Positions 14,229 through 17,756 of a stretch of DNA of 17,756 nt are shown here, piece after piece. The notes beneath the pieces were generated by a model. It ran no database searches and was not told the origin of the DNA. It worked only from the letters and a program-made list of their open reading frames with translations. The DNA is from JAEDES01 sp964470055 (GTDB lineage Bacteria > Bacillota_I > Bacilli_A > RF39 > UBA660), in contig CAYXZZ010000030.1 in NCBI GenBank assembly GCA_964470055.1, forward strand, positions 1-17,756, given 5' to 3'. Each line of letters begins with the position of its first letter. Position 1 is the stretch's first letter. A program made the position numbers and the translations under genes.

Positions 14229-14990
14229 ATGAAGTTAATGTATTGTATATTAGGAATTTTAATTCCATTTATCGGGACTTGTATTGGGAGTTTTTTTGTC
14301 TTCTTTTTGAGGAAAGATTTAAATGTTAGGGTTCAAAAGGTATTAGTAGGTTTTGCAATTGGAGTTATGCTGGCGGCAAGTGTATGGTCGTTAATAATTC
14401 CATCTATTGAGATGGCTGGAGAACAATACAAAATAGAGTGGATTCCAGCGGTTGTTGGATTATTACTGGGTGTTTTGTTTTTAATTTTTGTAGATAAGTT
14501 TTATGAGAGATTAGAAAAGAAAAGTGAAGGTCGAAAAATAAATATGTTGTTGTTTTCTGTTACATTGCATAATATTCCGGAAGGTATGGCAGTAGGTGTA
14601 TGTTTTGCAGGGTTCTTGGCAGGAAATACAGGAATTAGTTTATTAAGTGCCATTATATTGGCAGTTGGGATTGGGATTCAAAATATTCCAGAAGGGGCTA
14701 TAATATCATTGCCAATGCGCGGACAGGGTGTTTCTAAGTTTAAAGCATTTCAATCTGGGGTTCTTTCTGGAGTAGTTGAACCGATTGCGGCACTTATTAC
14801 TATAGCGTTAATTAATTTTATTGTACCTTTACTTCCATATTTACTTTCTTTTGCGGCTGGAGCAATGATTTATGTGGTAATAGAAGAATTAGTTCCAGAG
14901 ATGCATAGTGGAGAAAAATCAGCATTTGGTTCTATAAGTGTAATTCTTGGTTTTATAGTAATGTTAATTTTAGATATTACTTTGGGTTAA
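14229..14990 (+). CDS. ZIP family metal transporter (ZupT/GufA-like)
   Basis: A divalent metal (zinc, possibly iron or manganese) transporter of the inner membrane. It has 253 residues and about eight membrane helices. The helix IV metal motif HNIPEGMAVGV (114-124), the helix V counterpart QNIPEGAIISLP (151-162), and EELVPE (219-224) form the binuclear site seen in the GufA branch. The cytosolic loop after helix III (about 90-105) is charged but has no histidines, so the usual His-rich sensor loop is absent. A strong GGAGGAAG supports the start. A weak promoter (GTGACA 14179, TACGAT 14202) follows the preceding terminator. No metal-regulator box is obvious. Direction and metal cannot be told from sequence. 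Confidence 0.93.
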   Translation: MKLMYCILGILIPFIGTCIGSFFVFFLRKDLNVRVQKVLVGFAIGVMLAASVWSLIIPSIEMAGEQYKIEWIPAVVGLLLGVLFLIFVDKFYERLEKKSEGRKINMLLFSVTLHNIPEGMAVGVCFAGFLAGNTGISLLSAIILAVGIGIQNIPEGAIISLPMRGQGVSKFKAFQSGVLSGVVEPIAALITIALINFIVPLLPYLLSFAAGAMIYVVIEELVPEMHSGEKSAFGSISVILGFIVMLILDITLG

Positions 14991-15029
14991 TTTTTTTTGG
15001 ATATATTATAAGTGGTAGAAAATAATTTT

Positions 15030-15056
15030 TTAGCACTCTTTATTGACAAGTGCTAA
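15030..15056. promoter_or_regulatory. CIRCE operator for HrcA
   Basis: TTAGCACTC, 9 bases, AAGTGCTAA: one mismatch from the CIRCE consensus TTAGCACTC-N9-GAGTGCTAA. HrcA binds such elements to repress heat-shock genes. The right arm and spacer contain the -35 hexamer (TTGACA, 15043-15048), so bound HrcA would block RNA polymerase. Confidence 0.93.
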
Positions 15057-15071
15057 AAACTGTGTTAATAT
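15043..15071 (+). promoter_or_regulatory. Promoter of hsp20
   Basis: A perfect -35 TTGACA, a 17-bp spacer, and an extended -10 TG-T-TAATAT (15063-15071). Start is expected near 15078, giving a leader of about 85 nt. Confidence 0.75.
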
Positions 15072-15075
15072 TAAA

Positions 15076-15133
15076 ATGTAGTAAGAAAAGAGAAGACTTG
15101 CTACATGGTATTAAGTTATATTTGTGCTACCAT
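15076..15133 (+). promoter_or_regulatory. Structured hsp20 leader with two overlapping hairpins
   Basis: Hairpin 1: ATGTAGTAAG (15076-15085) with CTTGCTACAT (15097-15106), 10 pairs including one G-U, loop of 11 purine-rich bases. Hairpin 2: ATGGTA (15105-15110) with TACCAT (15128-15133), followed by TTTT. They share two bases, so they compete slightly. Hairpin 1 sits at or next to the transcript 5' end. Neither covers the Shine-Dalgarno, so a classical ribosome-site thermometer is not evident. Confidence 0.4.
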
Positions 15134-15162
15134 TTTTAGTGATAACACATTAGGAAAGGAAG

Positions 15163-15594
15163 ATGATTTATATGATGATAGTACCAAGAAGAAATAGTGG
15201 ATTTGATTTATTTGATGACTTTTTTAAAGAGGATGATTTCTTTACAAGAAAGCAATCAAGTTTAATGAAAACTGATATTAAAGAGAAAAAAGACAAATAT
15301 GTTATTGAAGTAGATTTACCAGGATGTGATAAGAAAAATATTGATTTATCATTAGAAAATGGCTATTTAAAAATCGCGGCTAAGGTTGTTAAGGAAAACA
15401 ATAGTGGAGATGATGAGAAATATCTTCGTCAAGAAAGATTCTATGGTGAATGTTCAAGAATTTTTTATGTAGGTGATCAAATTACCCAAAAGGATATTGA
15501 CGCTGAGTTTACGAATGGAATTTTAAAGATTGAAGTTCCTAAAATTGAAGAAGTAGAAGAAGAGCCTGAATCAAAGCGTATTGAAATTAGATAA
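15163..15594 (+). CDS. Small heat-shock protein Hsp20
   Basis: An ATP-independent holdase of the alpha-crystallin family. It has 143 residues from ATG 15163; in-frame ATGs at 15172 and 15175 are also possible, since AGGAAAGGAAG lies 1-10 bases before the first and at fair distance from the others. The N-terminal arm contains the FDLFDDFF pattern, then the alpha-crystallin domain with YVIEVDLPGCDKKNIDLSLENGYLKI and the closing AEFTNGILKIEVPK (the family's A-x-x-x-N-G-x-L box), and a short tail with IxI-like RIEIR for oligomer contacts. CIRCE control at its promoter is unusual: in Bacillus CIRCE governs groE and dnaK, while small heat-shock genes fall under other regulators. It is a single-gene transcript with a terminator at 15601. 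Confidence 0.95.
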   Translation: MIYMMIVPRRNSGFDLFDDFFKEDDFFTRKQSSLMKTDIKEKKDKYVIEVDLPGCDKKNIDLSLENGYLKIAAKVVKENNSGDDEKYLRQERFYGECSRIFYVGDQITQKDIDAEFTNGILKIEVPKIEEVEEEPESKRIEIR

Positions 15595-15600
15595 TTTATG

Positions 15601-15625
15601 GGCCAATCATGTGATTGGTCTTTTT
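15601..15625 (+). terminator. Terminator of hsp20
   Basis: GGCCAATC pairs with GATTGGTC (one G-U) around a 4-nt loop, followed by five T. Confidence 0.85.
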
Positions 15626-15648
15626 AGTTGATTAATAATATGGTTATG

Positions 15649-15657
15649 TGATATTAT
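15649..15657 (+). promoter_or_regulatory. Extended -10 promoter of the small membrane protein
   Basis: TG-A-TATTAT with a possible -35 TTGATT at 15628-15633 (18-bp spacer). Start near 15664, close to the Shine-Dalgarno. Confidence 0.5.
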
Positions 15658-15682
15658 TTAGTTGAGATAGGAGTCGATTAAG

Positions 15683-15919
15683 ATGAAAAAAAATAAGGCA
15701 GATGGATATGTAATTGATTGGATTATTTTAGGATTATGTTCTGTTTTATTAATGATTGGTTTTCATTGGGTTTATGATGTTTTTCCTAGAACACCTAGGT
15801 TTGTGGCCGCATTACTTATTTTATTTTTAATTCCAATTTTTTGGGGAATATTGTTTTATTCTTCTAAAGGAAAAAAAACAATTGGTAATAGGATTGCGGA
15901 AAAAATAAATAGAGAGTAA
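15683..15919 (+). CDS. Small two-helix membrane protein, function unknown
   Basis: I do not recognise a family. The 78-residue protein has a short basic N-terminus (MKKNKADGY), a first hydrophobic helix at about 9-27, a short loop with DVFPRTPR, a second helix at about 37-58, and a basic amphipathic tail (SKGKKTIGNRIAEKINRE). The charge pattern suggests both ends lie in the cytosol. The start has ATAGGAG at good spacing. It forms its own transcription unit between the hsp20 terminator and the terminator at 15966, right before the spoVT-like regulator. Confidence 0.75.
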   Translation: MKKNKADGYVIDWIILGLCSVLLMIGFHWVYDVFPRTPRFVAALLILFLIPIFWGILFYSSKGKKTIGNRIAEKINRE

Positions 15920-15965
15920 ATTATTTTAACTATGAATAGTTGATAAAATTTTTTGTTTTAGTATG

Positions 15966-15990
15966 GATTATCTTGATTGATAATCTTTTT
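15966..15990 (+). terminator. Intrinsic terminator
   Basis: GATTATC pairs with GATAATC around TTGATT and is followed by five T. It ends the small membrane protein transcript. Confidence 0.8.
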
Positions 15991-16001
15991 GTATAAAAAT
16001 T

Positions 16002-16015
16002 ATTTCCCGGGAAAT
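16002..16015. promoter_or_regulatory. Noc-binding-type palindrome, copy 3
   Basis: ATTTCCCGGGAAAT is centred in a perfect 20-bp palindrome (15999-16018). It lies between a terminator and the spoVT-like gene, 28 bases before the ATG, where the promoter or leader of that gene must be. It may serve nucleoid occlusion only, or also act as an operator. Confidence 0.8.
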
Positions 16016-16043
16016 AATAATTTTAGAGAAAGTGAGGAATAAT

Positions 16044-16574
16044 ATGAAGTCAACTGGTGTTGTGAGAAGAGTAGATGATTTAGGAAGAATTGTTATTCCG
16101 AAGGAAATAAGGCGTACTCTTAGAATTAGAGATGGGGAAGAATTGGAAATATTTGTAGATAATGATGTGGTTGTGTTGAAGAAATTTTCAAAGGTGGCGG
16201 ATTTAGGTGATGTATCTAAAAAGATTATTGATGTAGTTAGTTCATTAGTTGGGAAAACTGTATTGGTTACTGATCGAGATGTGATTATTACTGGTAGTGG
16301 TGAGTTAAAGAAGAACTATTTAAATAAAGAAATATCTGAAAGAATAGAGGGGATTATTTCTAGTCGCAGTGTTACTGTTGAAAAAAGTGTTAGTTCAATA
16401 GAATTAGTTGATGGGGTAGATGATAAGTATTCATATATAGTTTATCCAATTATTAGTTTTGGTGATGTGGTTGGAACTGTTATTATGATTTCTACTAGTA
16501 GTGATATTTCAGAATTTGATGTAACTATTAGCGGGATGATTGCACAATTTTTGGGAAAATATGTTGAAGATTAA
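16044..16574 (+). CDS. spoVT: SpoVT/AbrB family transcription regulator
   Basis: SpoVT is a sigma-G-era forespore regulator in Bacillus, with an AbrB swapped-hairpin DNA-binding domain and a GAF domain. I start at ATG 16044 (176 residues), with GAGG 6 bases before; the GTG at 16032 lies within that site. Residues 1-50 read MKSTGVVRRVDDLGRIVIPK, then EIRRTLRIRDGEELEIF, close to SpoVT. The rest fits the GAF half, with DRDVIITGSGELKKNYLNKEISERIE and a final helix. The GAF half separates it from plain AbrB (about 95 residues). It occupies the slot before the methionyl-tRNA synthetase gene where Bacillus has abrB. No sigma-G promoter is evident; a Noc-type palindrome lies in its leader region. Confidence 0.9.
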   Translation: MKSTGVVRRVDDLGRIVIPKEIRRTLRIRDGEELEIFVDNDVVVLKKFSKVADLGDVSKKIIDVVSSLVGKTVLVTDRDVIITGSGELKKNYLNKEISERIEGIISSRSVTVEKSVSSIELVDGVDDKYSYIVYPIISFGDVVGTVIMISTSSDISEFDVTISGMIAQFLGKYVED

Positions 16575-16592
16575 AAGTTTTTGTGTTATATT
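16564..16592 (+). promoter_or_regulatory. Promoter of the metG T-box transcript
   Basis: A -35 TTGAAG (16564-16569), a 17-bp spacer and an extended -10 TG-T-TATATT (16584-16592). It overlaps the end of the spoVT-like gene. Start is expected near 16599. Confidence 0.6.
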
Positions 16593-16598
16593 ATGTCC

Positions 16599-16835
16599 AG
16601 AACTTTTGAAAAGTTGTGATGAAGAGTCTGTAACGAAAAGTTTATTTTTAGAGACCTCGGGTAGGTGAAAGCGAGGAATAAATTAGGTTATAAGATATGG
16701 CTTCTGAACTACTATATCGATATGTAGGTATAGTCGTAGATAGGCGTTAACTATTTAAGTGTGTAATATCAAATTATTATGAAATAAGGTGGTACCGCGA
16801 GTTTTCTCGTCCTTATGTCGTAATAATTTTTTTTT
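16599..16835 (+). promoter_or_regulatory. T-box leader, methionine specifier
   Basis: A tRNA-sensing leader that lets transcription into metG proceed when uncharged tRNA-Met accumulates. Stem I base GAAG (16621) pairs with CTTC (16701), and TGTAAC (16629) with GTTATA (16687). Between them lies the specifier loop, with AUG at 16697-16699 followed by a purine. The distal loop holds AGGTGAA (16664-16670), inside CCTCG/CGAGG. Stem II is CTACTATA/TATGTAG. The T-box AAGGTGGTACCGCG occupies 16786-16799; its TGGT complements an ACCA tRNA end. The specifier agrees with the downstream methionyl-tRNA synthetase. Confidence 0.95.
16771..16835 (+). terminator. T-box terminator/antiterminator hairpin
   Basis: AAATTATTA (16771) pairs with TAATAATTT (16821-16829), and ATAAGG (16784) with CCTTAT (16811), with inner GCGAG/CTCGT. 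A run of nine T follows (16827-16835). The outer stem is the terminator candidate; the inner part with the UGGUACC bulge is the antiterminator. The two look nested rather than exclusive by eye. Confidence 0.7.
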
Positions 16836-16867
16836 GATATTGAATATGATTAAAGGGAGTGATTTAT

Positions 16868-17756
16868 ATGGCAGAAAAATATTATATTTCAACAGCAATT
16901 GCTTATACATCTGGTAAGCCTCACATTGGTAATACTTATGAGATTGTTTTAGCTGATGCGATTGCGAGATGGAAAAGATTAAAGGGATATGATGTATATT
17001 TTCAAACAGGTACTGATGAACATGGTATAAAAATTGAAGAAAAGGCAGCAGCAGCTGGTGTTGAACCACAAGAGTTTGTAGATGAAGTTGCTACTGAGAT
17101 TAAACGTATTTGGGATTTAATGAATACAAGTTATGACCGTTTTGTTAGAACTACTGATAAGAAGCATAAAGAAGTTGTGCAACATATTTTTAAGAAGATG
17201 TATGACAAGGGAGATATTTATAAGGGAGAGTATAAAGGTCTTTATTGTACTCCTTGTGAATCTTTTTGGACTGAGTCTCAATTAGTTGATGGTAAATGTC
17301 CTGATTGTGGAAGAGATGTTCATGAACAAAGCGAAGAGGCTTATTTCTTTAAATTAAGTAATTATCAAGAAAAATTAGAGAAATATATTGAAGAACATCC
17401 TGATTTTATCCAACCAGTTGCGCGCAAAAATGAAATGTTAAATAATTTTATTAAACCAGGTTTACAAGATTTATGTGTTTCACGTACAACATTAAAATGG
17501 GGAATTCCAGTGGACTTTGATTCGAAGCATGTTGTATATGTATGGCTTGATGCATTAACAAATTATATTACTAATATTGGATATGATGTTGATAATGAAA
17601 ATGATGAGTTTAATAAACTTTGGCCAGCAGATTTACATTTAATTGGTAAGGATATTATTCGTTTTCATTCTATTTATTGGCCTTGTTTCTTATGGTCTTT
17701 AGGATTAGAATTGCCTAAGAAGGTATTTGGACATCCTTGGTTATTAACAAGCAGCG
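16868..17756 (+). CDS. metG: Methionyl-tRNA synthetase, N-terminal part (3' end outside window)
   Basis: MetRS charges tRNA-Met. The frame runs open from ATG 16868 (AAAGGGAG upstream) to the window end, about 296 residues. Visible parts: MAEKYYISTAIAYTSGKPHI, with the HIGH-type motif HIGN (19-22), TGTDEHG (48-54), a zinc knuckle with Cys127, 130, 144 and 147 (CTPC...CPDC) in the connecting domain, EEAYFFKLSNY, VYVWLDALTNYI and LIGKDIIRFHSIYWPCFLWSLGL. The KMSKS loop and anticodon domain lie beyond the window. The match to the Bacillus-type enzyme is strong. It is controlled by the T-box leader just upstream; the spoVT-like gene lies ahead of that. Confidence 0.97.
   Translation, partial: MAEKYYISTAIAYTSGKPHIGNTYEIVLADAIARWKRLKGYDVYFQTGTDEHGIKIEEKAAAAGVEPQEFVDEVATEIKRIWDLMNTSYDRFVRTTDKKHKEVVQHIFKKMYDKGDIYKGEYKGLYCTPCESFWTESQLVDGKCPDCGRDVHEQSEEAYFFKLSNYQEKLEKYIEEHPDFIQPVARKNEMLNNFIKPGLQDLCVSRTTLKWGIPVDFDSKHVVYVWLDALTNYITNIGYDVDNENDEFNKLWPADLHLIGKDIIRFHSIYWPCFLWSLGLELPKKVFGHPWLLTSS

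Noticed and set aside
16755..17069. Minus-strand 104-residue frame opposite the T-box and metG
   Set aside because: Antisense to conserved T-box and MetRS N-terminal sequence; composition is that of reversed coding DNA.
1..17756. CRISPR array, insertion sequence, prophage or defence island
   Set aside because: No regularly spaced repeats, transposase or phage-type genes are visible; the content is conserved housekeeping synteny throughout.

Overview
The window (17,756 bp) is AT-rich, densely coding DNA with every gene on the + strand. It looks like an origin-proximal segment of a low-GC Gram-positive (Bacillota) chromosome. The evidence is the gene order (gyrA, SRP RNA, tadA, dnaX, ebfC, recR, bofA, holB, ricT, trmN6, rsmI, pth, mfd, spoVT-like, metG), a methionine T-box leader, a CIRCE element, and sites matching ParB (parS), DnaA and Noc. 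TGA is used as a normal stop (bofA, ricT, rsmI, pth), so the standard bacterial code applies and Mycoplasma-type Mollicutes are unlikely. BofA and a SpoVT-like regulator point to a spore-former or a descendant of one. The gene set is a condensed version of the Bacillus subtilis origin-region order, with tmk, yabA, yazA and fin missing from their usual places. I cannot name the species.

Layout. 1-1250: 3' part of gyrA with its own terminator. 1285-2120: about 0.85 kb without genes, containing two perfect and three one-mismatch DnaA boxes, three good parS sites plus a degenerate one, one Noc-type palindrome and a 90-bp tract of about 10% GC. This is an oriC-like or ParB-loading region. A 30-bp unit that fuses a parS site to a consensus DnaA box occurs twice. 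2123-2699: promoter, short 4.5S-type SRP RNA and tadA. 2717-7390: dnaX, ebfC, recR, bofA, holB and ricT, covering clamp loading, recombinational repair and sporulation or RNA-processing control. 7374-12838: tightly overlapping trmN6, rsmI, pth and mfd (tRNA and rRNA modification, peptidyl-tRNA recycling, transcription-coupled repair), followed by an unrecognised helical protein (12880-13548). 13571-15919: single-gene units, each with its own terminator and mostly an extended -10 promoter: a YcxB-like membrane protein, a ZIP metal transporter, a CIRCE-controlled Hsp20 and a small two-helix membrane protein. 15966-17756: a Noc-type site, a SpoVT/AbrB regulator, a Met T-box leader and the 5' part of metG, which runs off the window.

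The most notable point is three exact copies of the Noc-binding palindrome (in the origin gap, inside dnaX, and just upstream of the spoVT-like gene) together with parS sites. This implies that both ParB and Noc systems read this region, although neither protein is encoded here. G exceeds C on the + strand on both sides of the gap, and in most of the gap lines I counted. So the gap may not be the point where replication strands diverge; the main unwinding site could lie further left, near a dnaA gene not seen here.
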